Assembly (NCBI GenBank): GCA_004292755.1
Contig: RDXE01000043.1
Coordinates: forward strand, 32,305-96,304
DNA length: 64,000 bases
Direction: 5' to 3'
Source of the DNA: Alphaproteobacteria bacterium
Lineage (GTDB): Bacteria; Pseudomonadota; Alphaproteobacteria; Elsterales; Elsteraceae
Part shown: positions 27,127 to 34,421 of the stretch, in pieces
Layout of the letters: each line of letters begins with the position of its first letter
Position numbering within the stretch: position 1 is the stretch's first letter
The notes under the pieces: model-generated
Told to the model about the DNA's origin: nothing
Database searches by the model: none
What the model saw: the letters and a program-made list of their open reading frames with translations, nothing else
Position numbers and translations under genes: made by a program

Positions 27127-27193
27127 CGGGTGTCATCCGCGTCGCAGGACGCGACGGGAAACGGACCGGCGTGGTCCGCAGATCTGACACCCG
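27127..27193 (-). ncRNA. Candidate structured RNA (three-way junction) in the rho 5' leader
   Basis: On the minus strand a 9-bp closing stem (CGGGTGTCA with TGACACCCG) encloses two 6-bp hairpins with 5-base loops: CGGACC/GGTCCG and CGTCGC/GCGACG. The 67-base fold ends 22 bases before the rho start codon. All stems are perfect Watson-Crick. It is not a tRNA. A role in rho autoregulation is inference; no known riboswitch class is recognised. Confidence 0.5.
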
Positions 27194-27298
27194 TGGGAGG
27201 AGGGATGGCGGGCCCGATGTTCCCCGGCCCCGCAGAAATCGTTATGCCACGGGCACCGTCGTCCCCCAAGCGAAATCGCGTCGTCGTGCCCTGTGACG

Positions 27299-27748
27299 TT
27301 AAAACGGCTTCAGCACCACCAGAAACACGATGATGAGCATCAACACCGTCGGCCCCTCGTTCAGCACCCGGTAATACCGGTGGCTGCGGGTGTTGGCGTC
27401 GGCCGCGAACTCCTTCCAGCGTCGGACCATCAGGTGATGCAGCCAAGTTAACAGCACCACCAGCGCCAGCTTGGCGTGCAGCCACCCATCGGTCCAGGCA
27501 ATCGCACCGGACAACGGAATGGCAAGGCCGAACACCCAAGTGGCAATGGAGGCAGGCGCCATGATGGCGCGCAACAATCGCCGCTCCATCACCTTGAAGG
27601 TTTCAGACTGAACAGACCCAGCCTCCGCGCTGCAATGATAGACGAACAGGCGAGGGAGATAAAGCAGTCCCGCCATCCACGATATTACCGAGACGATGTG
27701 AAGCGCCTTCAGTGTTGGGTACCACGGCGCCAAGAATTCAAGAGTCAT
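27299..27748 (-). CDS. hemJ: Protoporphyrinogen oxidase HemJ
   Basis: A 149-residue membrane protein with four hydrophobic helices, matching the HemJ/UPF0093 family that oxidises protoporphyrinogen IX. The conserved His ([13 protein letters not shown]) in helix 1 and Lys in [17 protein letters not shown] are present, as is a [10 protein letters not shown] segment. Its ATG overlaps the hemH stop as ATGA. hemE-hemH-hemJ thus form a run of late haem biosynthesis genes. Confidence 0.92.
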   Translation of the reverse strand: MTLEFLAPWYPTLKALHIVSVISWMAGLLYLPRLFVYHCSAEAGSVQSETFKVMERRLLRAIMAPASIATWVFGLAIPLSGAIAWTDGWLHAKLALVVLLTWLHHLMVRRWKEFAADANTRSHRYYRVLNEGPTVLMLIIVFLVVLKPF

Positions 27749-28776
27749 GGGATCACCGCGGGGCAACCTGTCCATGATTTGGCACACAAGCGGGTCCCAC
27801 CCTGCGGACAGGTGCCGGGATCACGCTGAAGCGCCTCCCGCACCAGTCCGGCCAAGCCGGTGATGAAGTGTGGATCGTCACCCACAGTGTCCACCCGATG
27901 AAAACTCGGTACTCCGGCTTCGTGCGCCAACTCGCGATATTCCTGCTCAATCTCGACCAGGGTCTCGGAATGTTCAGAGACAAACGCAATTGGGCACACC
28001 ACCAGCGGCACACCATCGCGCCCAGCGCGCTGGATTTCATCGTCGGTTGATGGACCAATCCACTTCAACGGCCCAACACGGCTTTGGTAGCAGACCACTG
28101 AATCGAGGGCAGGGTCGGCCAAAGCAGCAACAACAGCCGCTGCCGATTGTTCCACCTGCCACTGATACGGGTCACCACCGGCGACGATTTTCTCCGGCAG
28201 CCCATGAGCGGAAAACAACACCCGAGGGCGACCATGGGCCGCAGCCCCCGCCACGGCTGCTCGCACCCGCGCTGCGACACCAGCAATAAAACCTGCCTCA
28301 GTTGGATAGCAGCAGACGGCTGACGTCGGTGCGGTGATCCCAGCGGCCGCCGCCAGCTTTGTCCACTCCCCCAGGGAGGATGCACTGGTGGTGGTGGAAA
28401 ACTGTGGATAGAGGGGCAGCAACACCACGCGGTCCGGACGAAAAGCAGCAACCTCAGCAACAGCGGCCTCAGCGCGCGGGTGCCAGTAGCGCATCGCGAT
28501 CACGGTTTTCACCTCGCCCAGATCGGTCAGCGCAGAGGTGAGGGCCTGGGCTTGAGCCTGTGTGTTCTCCAACAAAGGCGAGCGACCGCCGATGGTGGCA
28601 TAAATCTCTCGCGCGATCGGGGCGCGGCGTCGCGAGATCAGATGCGCGAGTGCCCACCGAACAGGACCAGGCGCGCGGATGATCGCCGGATCATTGAACA
28701 GGTTGAACAAGAACGGCTGGACAGCGTCTGGAGAATCAGGCCCACCCAAGTTGAACACCACCACTGCTGTGCGCAT
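27745..28776 (-). CDS. hemH: Ferrochelatase
   Basis: A 343-residue enzyme that inserts Fe2+ into protoporphyrin IX. Family features are VVFNLGGPDSPDAVQPFLFNLFNDP, the RYWHP segment, LLPLYPQFSTTT, the catalytic-His region FSAHGLPEK, and SRVGPLKWIGP. The ATG at 28776 shares one base with the hemE stop and is chosen over GTG codons just upstream. The downstream hemJ start overlaps its stop. Confidence 0.95.
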   Translation of the reverse strand: MRTAVVVFNLGGPDSPDAVQPFLFNLFNDPAIIRAPGPVRWALAHLISRRRAPIAREIYATIGGRSPLLENTQAQAQALTSALTDLGEVKTVIAMRYWHPRAEAAVAEVAAFRPDRVVLLPLYPQFSTTTSASSLGEWTKLAAAAGITAPTSAVCCYPTEAGFIAGVAARVRAAVAGAAAHGRPRVLFSAHGLPEKIVAGGDPYQWQVEQSAAAVVAALADPALDSVVCYQSRVGPLKWIGPSTDDEIQRAGRDGVPLVVCPIAFVSEHSETLVEIEQEYRELAHEAGVPSFHRVDTVGDDPHFITGLAGLVREALQRDPGTCPQGGTRLCAKSWTGCPAVIP

Positions 28777-29834
28777 CACCACCCCCGGATTTGCTCCACC
28801 AGCTGAGTCACATGCTCAGGGGGAGTTTGCGGCACAATGCCGTGGCCCAGGTTGAAGATGAACGGATAGCCGCGCATCGCCTCCCCAATTCGGTCGACCT
28901 CGCGCCGCAGCGCATCGCCCCCGGTCACCAGCAGCAGGGGATCGAGATTGCCCTGCAAGCAGCATCCGGCAAGCTCCCCCCGCGCCCAATCGAGCGGCAC
29001 AGTCGGGTCAAGTGACAGGCCCGCAGGCTTCACGCGCTGCGCAAACGCGCGGTACTGAACCCCGGCTGCACGCGGGAAGCAAATCACCGGTGTAGCGGGA
29101 TGACTGTCCTTAAGGGCCGCGACGATGCGAGCGTTCGGTTCGATCACCCAGCGCTCGAACGCCTCCCCACCAAGGGCGGAGGCCCAACTGTCGAACAGCT
29201 GGACGGCGTCGGCCCCGGCATCAATCTGACGGCGCAAGTACTGGATGGTAGCGTCGGTTACCCGCTCGATCAGCGCGGCAAAGTCATCAGGAGCATGCCA
29301 CAGCCAGCGCTTAGCAGTCTCAAAGCTCTTGGACGACCCGCCTTCAAACATGTAGGTGGCAATCGTCCACGGCGCTCCCGCAAAGCCTAGGAGAGTGGTT
29401 TGCGCCGGAATCTCAGCCCGCAGTCTGCTGACGATTTGGTAGATCGCAGACAGACGGTCATGAAATCGATCGGTTGACAGGGCGTCGATCTCTGCCCGCG
29501 ATCGCAACGCCGTCAGTTTCGGCCCCTCACCTTCGGCAAACCAGACGGCTTGGCCAAGCCCATAGGGAACCATCAAGATGTCTGAAAACAGAATAGCGGC
29601 ATCGAACTGATAACGCCGGAGCGGTTGATGGGTCACCTCAACGGCATGATCGACAGAGAGGCAGAGGTCCATGAACCCGCCGGCTGTGGCCCGAGTTGCG
29701 CGATACTCTGGCAGGTACCGACCGGCTTGGCGCATCAGCCAAACCGGTGGCGGCCAGACCGCTGTGCCGGAAAGAGCCTGAAGAAGACGCCGGTCGCTGT
29801 GGTGCCCAGTGTCGGGCGGCGTGGACGGGTGCAT
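28776..29834 (-). CDS. hemE: Uroporphyrinogen decarboxylase
   Basis: A 352-residue cytosolic enzyme that decarboxylates uroporphyrinogen III to coproporphyrinogen III. It carries the family signatures PPVWLMRQAGRYLPEYR and GFAGAPWTIATYM, plus the catalytic Asp in FSDILMVPYGLG. GGGGGAGAG precedes the ATG at 29834. It is the gene flanking the origin on the left and is transcribed away from it, as in Caulobacter and Rickettsia. Confidence 0.97.
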   Translation of the reverse strand: MHPSTPPDTGHHSDRRLLQALSGTAVWPPPVWLMRQAGRYLPEYRATRATAGGFMDLCLSVDHAVEVTHQPLRRYQFDAAILFSDILMVPYGLGQAVWFAEGEGPKLTALRSRAEIDALSTDRFHDRLSAIYQIVSRLRAEIPAQTTLLGFAGAPWTIATYMFEGGSSKSFETAKRWLWHAPDDFAALIERVTDATIQYLRRQIDAGADAVQLFDSWASALGGEAFERWVIEPNARIVAALKDSHPATPVICFPRAAGVQYRAFAQRVKPAGLSLDPTVPLDWARGELAGCCLQGNLDPLLLVTGGDALRREVDRIGEAMRGYPFIFNLGHGIVPQTPPEHVTQLVEQIRGW

Positions 29835-30224
29835 GCGGCGACTCTCCCCCAGGGGTCTTGGTTTTAAGGAGATAGGTTGTGATGGATGGTTGGGGCCTGG
29901 AAAGCTGGGGATTGTTTTTCATACCTCGCCTGCCCCCGCAACCATCCCCGCATCACGCAGCTGGGGACAAATCGCCCCCGACACCCGAGGTGAGACCAGA
30001 CATCGTGGCGTTACAAGGGGGCGCGGCCATCGCCCCAGGGTGTGTGGATAGCCGGGACAACTGACTTGTCCCCAAATCACACGGCTACAACCGCCCGCGT
30101 TACCCCGAGGCGGATGGCGGGCTGGACGAACTGGCCCCAGTGGGGATGAATGGAGCGGCGTGGTCGCACCCGGCCAAGCTATCCCCACTGTTCAGCAGTT
30201 ATCCACAGGAACCGGCCCCGCGCG
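29835..30224. other. oriC: Probable chromosomal replication origin between hemE and ppsR
   Basis: A 390-bp gene-free stretch between divergent hemE and ppsR. It has a perfect DnaA box TTATCCACA at 30199-30207, a near box (TGTGGATAG, 30043-30051, one mismatch, minus strand), and further boxes of TTGTCCCCA type at 29962-29970 (minus) and 30066-30074 (plus). GGGACAA-CTGAC-TTGTCCC at 30054-30072 is an inverted repeat. A modestly AT-rich stretch lies at 29908-29925. In Caulobacter and Rickettsia the origin sits in this same gene interval; parS sites lie 7.5-9.5 kb away. No dnaA gene is nearby. Confidence 0.75.
30199..30207 (+). promoter_or_regulatory. DnaA box, perfect consensus
   Basis: TTATCCACA matches the DnaA 9-mer consensus exactly. 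It lies 18 bases before the ppsR start and could also influence that gene. Confidence 0.75.
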
Positions 30225-31052
30225 ATGACAGAGCCCCGCTTAATCCATCTGCATCTGGTGTCCGACAGCACAGGCGAGACCGTTGATCGCGTCGCCGATG
30301 CCTGCATCGTCCAGTTCGCCAACGTCACACCGAAGAAGCACCTTTATCCACTTGTGCGCACCCAACGGCACATCGAGCGCATTCTGGGTACCATCGAACG
30401 CGATCCGGGGCCCGTGGTGTTCACGCTCGTTGACGCAGTGATCCGGGGTGCCCTGCAGGAAGGCTGTCGGCGGCTGCAAGTCCCCGCGATCCCGGTGCTC
30501 GACCCGGTGATTGGAGCGCTCGGCTCCTTCCTGGGTCAAACCGCGGGGGGGATTGCGGGCAAGCAGCATGAAATGGATGCCGAATACTTTCGCCGCATCG
30601 ATGCCATGACCTATGCCCTTGCCCATGATGACGGGCAAGGAACCTGGAACCTGGATCAAGCGGACATTGTCCTGGTCGGCGTCTCGCGCACCTCCAAAAC
30701 CCCAACCTGTCTGTATTTGGCCAACAAGGGCTTCAAAGCGGCGAATGTACCACTGGTTGCAGGCGTCCCGGCGCCGGAGGAACTGTTCCGCCTGACCCGT
30801 CCCCTGGTGATCGGCTTAACCAATGATCCCAACCGCTTGGTGCAAATCCGCCGAAACCGTCTGGACAGTTTGGCTCAAACCGAGGAGACCGATTACACGG
30901 ATGTCGAGCAAGTTCGCCAGGAGGTGACGATGGCCCGACGCCTATGCGCAGAGAATAATTGGCCGATGCTCGATGTGTCCCGCCGCTCCATCGAAGAGAC
31001 CGCTGCGGCCATCATCGCGCTCTACAGCCAACACCGCGGAGCCAATGCATGA
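30225..31052 (+). CDS. ppsR: Pyruvate, phosphate/water dikinase regulatory protein (DUF299)
   Basis: A bifunctional ADP-dependent kinase and Pi-dependent pyrophosphorylase that switches PEP synthase or pyruvate phosphate dikinase off and on. The 275-residue product begins HLHLVSDSTGETVDRV and carries the P-loop-like VGVSRTSKTPTCLYLA and PLVIGLTNDPNRLVQIR. Which dikinase it targets cannot be told here. It flanks the proposed origin and its stop overlaps the maf start. Confidence 0.94.
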   Translation: MTEPRLIHLHLVSDSTGETVDRVADACIVQFANVTPKKHLYPLVRTQRHIERILGTIERDPGPVVFTLVDAVIRGALQEGCRRLQVPAIPVLDPVIGALGSFLGQTAGGIAGKQHEMDAEYFRRIDAMTYALAHDDGQGTWNLDQADIVLVGVSRTSKTPTCLYLANKGFKAANVPLVAGVPAPEELFRLTRPLVIGLTNDPNRLVQIRRNRLDSLAQTEETDYTDVEQVRQEVTMARRLCAENNWPMLDVSRRSIEETAAAIIALYSQHRGANA

Positions 31053-31669
31053 CAGCGACTTTGCTGCGACCGGGTGCACCGCCACTGGTGCTGGCGTCGG
31101 GCAGCGCCACCCGCCGACAGTTGCTCGAGTCAGCGGGTCTGCCGGTGATCGTCGATCCCGCTGGTGTTGATGAAGGCGAAGTCAAACAAAGCCTCAAGGC
31201 TCAAGGGGCTGACGCCGCCGAGGTTGCCGAGGCGCTGGCCGATTTGAAGGTTCGCCAGACGGCGCGTCGCCATGGCGACGCCATCACCATTGGCGCGGAT
31301 CAGATGTTGGACTGCGCCGGGGTCTGGTTCGATAAACCGGCCGATCTCGACCATGCGCGCGCACACCTGCAGGCCCTCGCGGGTCGGACCCATGAGCTGA
31401 TCAGCGCGATTGTCGTCTACCGCGGTGGTGTGCGCGTTTGGCACCATGTTGAGCGCGCACGCTTGACCATGCGCTCCCTCGATGCACCCACACTGGACGC
31501 GTATCTGGCGGCTGCGGGCTCAGCGGTGATCGGTTCCGTCGGTGCCTATCAGGTGGAGGGGTTGGGCATTCATCTGTTCAGCCGGATCGAGGGTGATCAC
31601 AGCACCATCCTTGGTTTGCCTCTGCTGCCCCTGTTGGGATTCTTGCGCCAACATGGCGTCATCCTTTAG
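31049..31669 (+). CDS. maf: Maf-family nucleotide pyrophosphatase
   Basis: A 206-residue nucleotide pyrophosphatase that hydrolyses non-canonical or modified NTPs. The family start VLASGSATRRQLLESAGLP contains the SxSxRR signature, and the catalytic Asp is in GADQMLD. GAYQVEGLG and LGLPLLPLLGFL close the fold. It overlaps ppsR by 4 bases and precedes aroE by 9 bases. Confidence 0.92.
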   Translation: MTATLLRPGAPPLVLASGSATRRQLLESAGLPVIVDPAGVDEGEVKQSLKAQGADAAEVAEALADLKVRQTARRHGDAITIGADQMLDCAGVWFDKPADLDHARAHLQALAGRTHELISAIVVYRGGVRVWHHVERARLTMRSLDAPTLDAYLAAAGSAVIGSVGAYQVEGLGIHLFSRIEGDHSTILGLPLLPLLGFLRQHGVIL

Positions 31670-31678
31670 GAGCGGGCG

Positions 31679-32491
31679 ATGCTTGCAGGCGTGATTGGAT
31701 GGCCGGTTTCTCACAGTCGCTCCCCGCGGCTGCATGGCTATTGGCTGCGACACTATGGGATCACGGGGCACTACGTACCACTGGCGGTGCGCCGGCAGGA
31801 TTTCGGCGCAGCTGTCGCCATGCTGCCAAGGCTGGGGTTCGTTGGTGCCAACGTCACTCTGCCCCACAAAGAAGCGGCCTTCGCCGTGTGTGACGACGTG
31901 GAGCCAATGGCCCAGCGGATCGGCGCCGTGAACACACTGATCTTCCAAGACGGTCGCGTGGTGGGGCGAAACACCGATGGCTACGGCTTTCTGGCGAACC
32001 TGAGAGCAGGTGCCCCAACCTGGCAGCCAACAGCTGGGCCAGCTGTGCTGTTGGGGGCAGGCGGCGGGGCGCGGGCCGCAGCTGTCGCCTTGCTGGATGC
32101 CGGTGTCCCCAGTGTCACCCTCGTCAACCGAACCCGCGCACGGGCTGAGGCCGTCGTCGACGCTCTTGGTGGCGGGCTTGCCGCGGCTGACTGGTCGGAC
32201 CTGCCAGCGCTGCTGGCCGACGCCACGCTGCTGGTCAACACCACCAGCCTGGGCATGACCGGTCAACCGCCGCTGGAGATTGATCTGACGGGTCTGTCTC
32301 CAAAAGCGCTGGTCACGGACATTGTCTATGCGCCGCTGGAGACCCAGCTGCTGGCGTCGGCGCGGGCGCGGGGCAATCCGACAGTAGACGGGTTGGGAAT
32401 GTTGCTGCATCAAGCCGTCCCTGGATTTACGGCTTGGTTTGGCACCGCACCAGAGGTGACACCGGCGCTGCGCGCTGCGGTGCTGGGTTAG
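31679..32491 (+). CDS. aroE: Shikimate dehydrogenase
   Basis: A 270-residue NADPH enzyme of aromatic amino acid synthesis. Motifs are GWPVSHSRSPRLHGYWL, the catalytic Lys in ANVTLPHKEAA, GAVNTLIF, the catalytic Asp in GRNTDGYGF, and the cofactor loop LLGAGGGARAAAVAL. TAGGAG lies upstream of the ATG at 31679. It is in the conserved maf-aroE-coaE-dnaQ string. Confidence 0.96.
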   Translation: MLAGVIGWPVSHSRSPRLHGYWLRHYGITGHYVPLAVRRQDFGAAVAMLPRLGFVGANVTLPHKEAAFAVCDDVEPMAQRIGAVNTLIFQDGRVVGRNTDGYGFLANLRAGAPTWQPTAGPAVLLGAGGGARAAAVALLDAGVPSVTLVNRTRARAEAVVDALGGGLAAADWSDLPALLADATLLVNTTSLGMTGQPPLEIDLTGLSPKALVTDIVYAPLETQLLASARARGNPTVDGLGMLLHQAVPGFTAWFGTAPEVTPALRAAVLG

Positions 32492-32494
32492 CGG

Positions 32495-33085
32495 ATGCGG
32501 GTGATCGGCATCACAGGCTCCATCGCCATGGGCAAATCCACTGCAGCCGCCATGCTGGCGCGGCGGGGTGTTCCTGTGCACGATGCTGATGCCGTGGTCC
32601 ATCGCCTCTTGGCACCCGGTGGCGCCGGTGCCGCGGCTGTCGCCATGCGGTTTCCCGAAGTTCTGGTTGGCAACCAGATCGACCGGCGGAAGTTGGGCCG
32701 CCGCGTGTTCGGCGATCCCAATGCGCTGAGTGCCTTGGAGGCGATCCTGCACCCCCTGGTGCGGCTGGCGGAGCGAGCCTTTCTCGCCCGCTGTCGCGCG
32801 CAGCGCGTCCCGCTCGCCGTCCTCAATGTGCCGTTGCTGTTTGAACGGCGCGGGATGCAGGGGCTGGCAGCGGTGATTGTGGTGTCTGCCCCGGCGTTTC
32901 TGCAGCGTCAGCGCGTGCTACGCCGCCCCGGCATGACCGAGGCGGTGTTCCAGCAGATCTTGGCCCAACAACTGCCCGACTCTGCCAAGCGGCGCCGTGC
33001 CGACTATGTCGTTCCCACGGGACTTGGTCGCGCAGTAACCCACCGTGCCCTTGCCCGTGTCCTGAGGAAACTGCGCCATGCGTGA
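32495..33085 (+). CDS. coaE: Dephospho-CoA kinase
   Basis: A 196-residue P-loop kinase for the last step of CoA synthesis. The P-loop is GITGSIAMGKST, followed by VPVHDADAVVHRL and LEAILHPLVR, which are typical. It starts 3 bases after aroE and overlaps dnaQ by 8 bases. Confidence 0.95.
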   Translation: MRVIGITGSIAMGKSTAAAMLARRGVPVHDADAVVHRLLAPGGAGAAAVAMRFPEVLVGNQIDRRKLGRRVFGDPNALSALEAILHPLVRLAERAFLARCRAQRVPLAVLNVPLLFERRGMQGLAAVIVVSAPAFLQRQRVLRRPGMTEAVFQQILAQQLPDSAKRRRADYVVPTGLGRAVTHRALARVLRKLRHA

Positions 33086-33752
33086 GATCGTGCTTGACAC
33101 CGAGACCACGGGTCTGGACCCCAATGCCGGGCACCGGGTGGTGGAATTGGCTGCTCTGGAGCTGCTGCACGGAACACCGACAGGGCGGAGTTGGCACAAA
33201 TACTTCAACCCCGACCGCGATATGCCGGAGGAGGCGTTTCGCGTCCACGGGATCAGCGCCTCCTTCCTCGAGTCCCATCCGCGCTTCGAGGAGCTGGCCG
33301 ACAGCCTGCTGGAATTCCTCGGCGATGCGCGATTGGTGATCCACAACGCTGACTTCGACATGCGGTTTCTGCGCGCAGAGTTTCAGCGCGCGGGGAGGCC
33401 CTTCGCCAATGACGCACTCTGCACCATGATCCTGGCGCGACGGTTGTTTCCCGGTGCCCAGGCATCGTTGGATGCACTGTGCAAACGCTTCGGCGTTGAT
33501 AACAGTCACCGCACCTTGCACGGTGCGATGGTCGACGTCGACTTACTGACGGCTGTGTACATCGAGCTCACCGGTGGACGGCAGCGGGGGCTCGGACTGG
33601 CCGCGGAGCGTAGTCTGGATGCCAGCGGCCAGCCCACCCGTCGTCAGCGCACCCCGCGCCCCGCGCGCCCGCACCAGCCAACCGAAGAGGAGTTGGCCGC
33701 CCACGCCAAACTGCTCGATGGCTTCAAGACGCCGCCGGTCTGGCGGCAATAG
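33078..33752 (+). CDS. dnaQ: DNA polymerase III epsilon subunit (proofreading exonuclease)
   Basis: A 224-residue DEDDh 3'-5' exonuclease. Catalytic residues are in LDTETTGLDP (D, E), HNADFDMRFL (D) and HGAMVDVD (H, D). The polar C-terminal tail with a QxxQRxPRP-like stretch could hold the clamp/alpha contact. Together with ppsR, maf, aroE and coaE it forms the right-hand arm from the origin. secB, a common next gene, is absent. Confidence 0.95.
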   Translation: MREIVLDTETTGLDPNAGHRVVELAALELLHGTPTGRSWHKYFNPDRDMPEEAFRVHGISASFLESHPRFEELADSLLEFLGDARLVIHNADFDMRFLRAEFQRAGRPFANDALCTMILARRLFPGAQASLDALCKRFGVDNSHRTLHGAMVDVDLLTAVYIELTGGRQRGLGLAAERSLDASGQPTRRQRTPRPARPHQPTEEELAAHAKLLDGFKTPPVWRQ

Positions 33753-33840
33753 CCCTGGCCCGACCCCGCGACACTGCGGCAGGTGCAGCACATCCATGAA
33801 ATTCGTAGGGTCTTGCTGTCACCTACACGAGGCCTCAGCC

Positions 33841-34326
33841 ATGAACGACGCTCAGATCGACGATGTCGGCACCTTTCTCGCCTATGCGATCCGGCTGGAA
33901 GAAGATGCCGCACAGCGCTTCGCCGATCTGGCGGAAGCGATGAAGATTTATGGCAACGCGGATGTTGCGCAGTTCTTTGCGCGAATGGCGCAGTTCTCGC
34001 GAATGCATCTTGAAGAAGCACGCAAGCGCGCAGCCTTCCACACGGTGCCGTCGATCCCCGCGAATGAGTTTTGCTGGCCAGGTGATGAAAGCCCGGAAGC
34101 AACCTCGATGGAAGGGTCACACTATCTGATGACGCTGGACTACGCCTTTGACTTGGCACTTGAGTCAGAAGAGCGGGGCTATGCTTTCTACGCGACGGTG
34201 TTTGATCGAACCACAGATTCCGACGTCAAAGTGTTGGCACGGGAGTTCCGGGATGAGGAGGCAGAACACGTCGCGGAGCTGAAGCGCTGGATGACCAAAC
34301 TCAATCTACCAGCTGCAGCGGCCTAA
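33841..34326 (+). CDS. Ferritin-like/rubrerythrin-family di-iron protein
   Basis: A 161-residue four-helix protein. Helix motifs carry carboxylate and His ligands: RLEEDAAQRF, SRMHLEEARKR, ALESEERGYAFY and DEEAEHVAELKRW. The ExxH spacing fits a di-iron centre. There is no C-terminal rubredoxin domain and no membrane segment, so it is a stand-alone erythrin-type protein, perhaps in peroxide or iron handling. A 'FCWPGDESPEA' loop replaces the usual linker. The start ATG at 33841 lacks a strong RBS. Confidence 0.85.
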   Translation: MNDAQIDDVGTFLAYAIRLEEDAAQRFADLAEAMKIYGNADVAQFFARMAQFSRMHLEEARKRAAFHTVPSIPANEFCWPGDESPEATSMEGSHYLMTLDYAFDLALESEERGYAFYATVFDRTTDSDVKVLAREFRDEEAEHVAELKRWMTKLNLPAAAA

Positions 34327-34421
34327 GCACATTTGACGGTCCGCCTGGACCGCGCCAGAAAGCCTGGGCAGGATAACTGCACCAGCTTCAGGAGAGCAGA
34401 CGTGCGTGTGGGGCAAGGACG

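Noticed and set aside
27127..27193. rho leader structure as a tRNA
   Set aside because: It has two internal arms instead of three, no T-loop GTTCRA sequence and no CCA context.
31520..32752. 410-codon minus-strand open frame over aroE and coaE
   Set aside because: Shadow of two well-supported plus-strand enzymes; His/Gln-rich with no conserved motifs.
34402..34421. GTG codons upstream of 34422 as the PBP start
   Set aside because: They are in other frames and meet early stops; only the GTG at 34422 is in the PBP frame.
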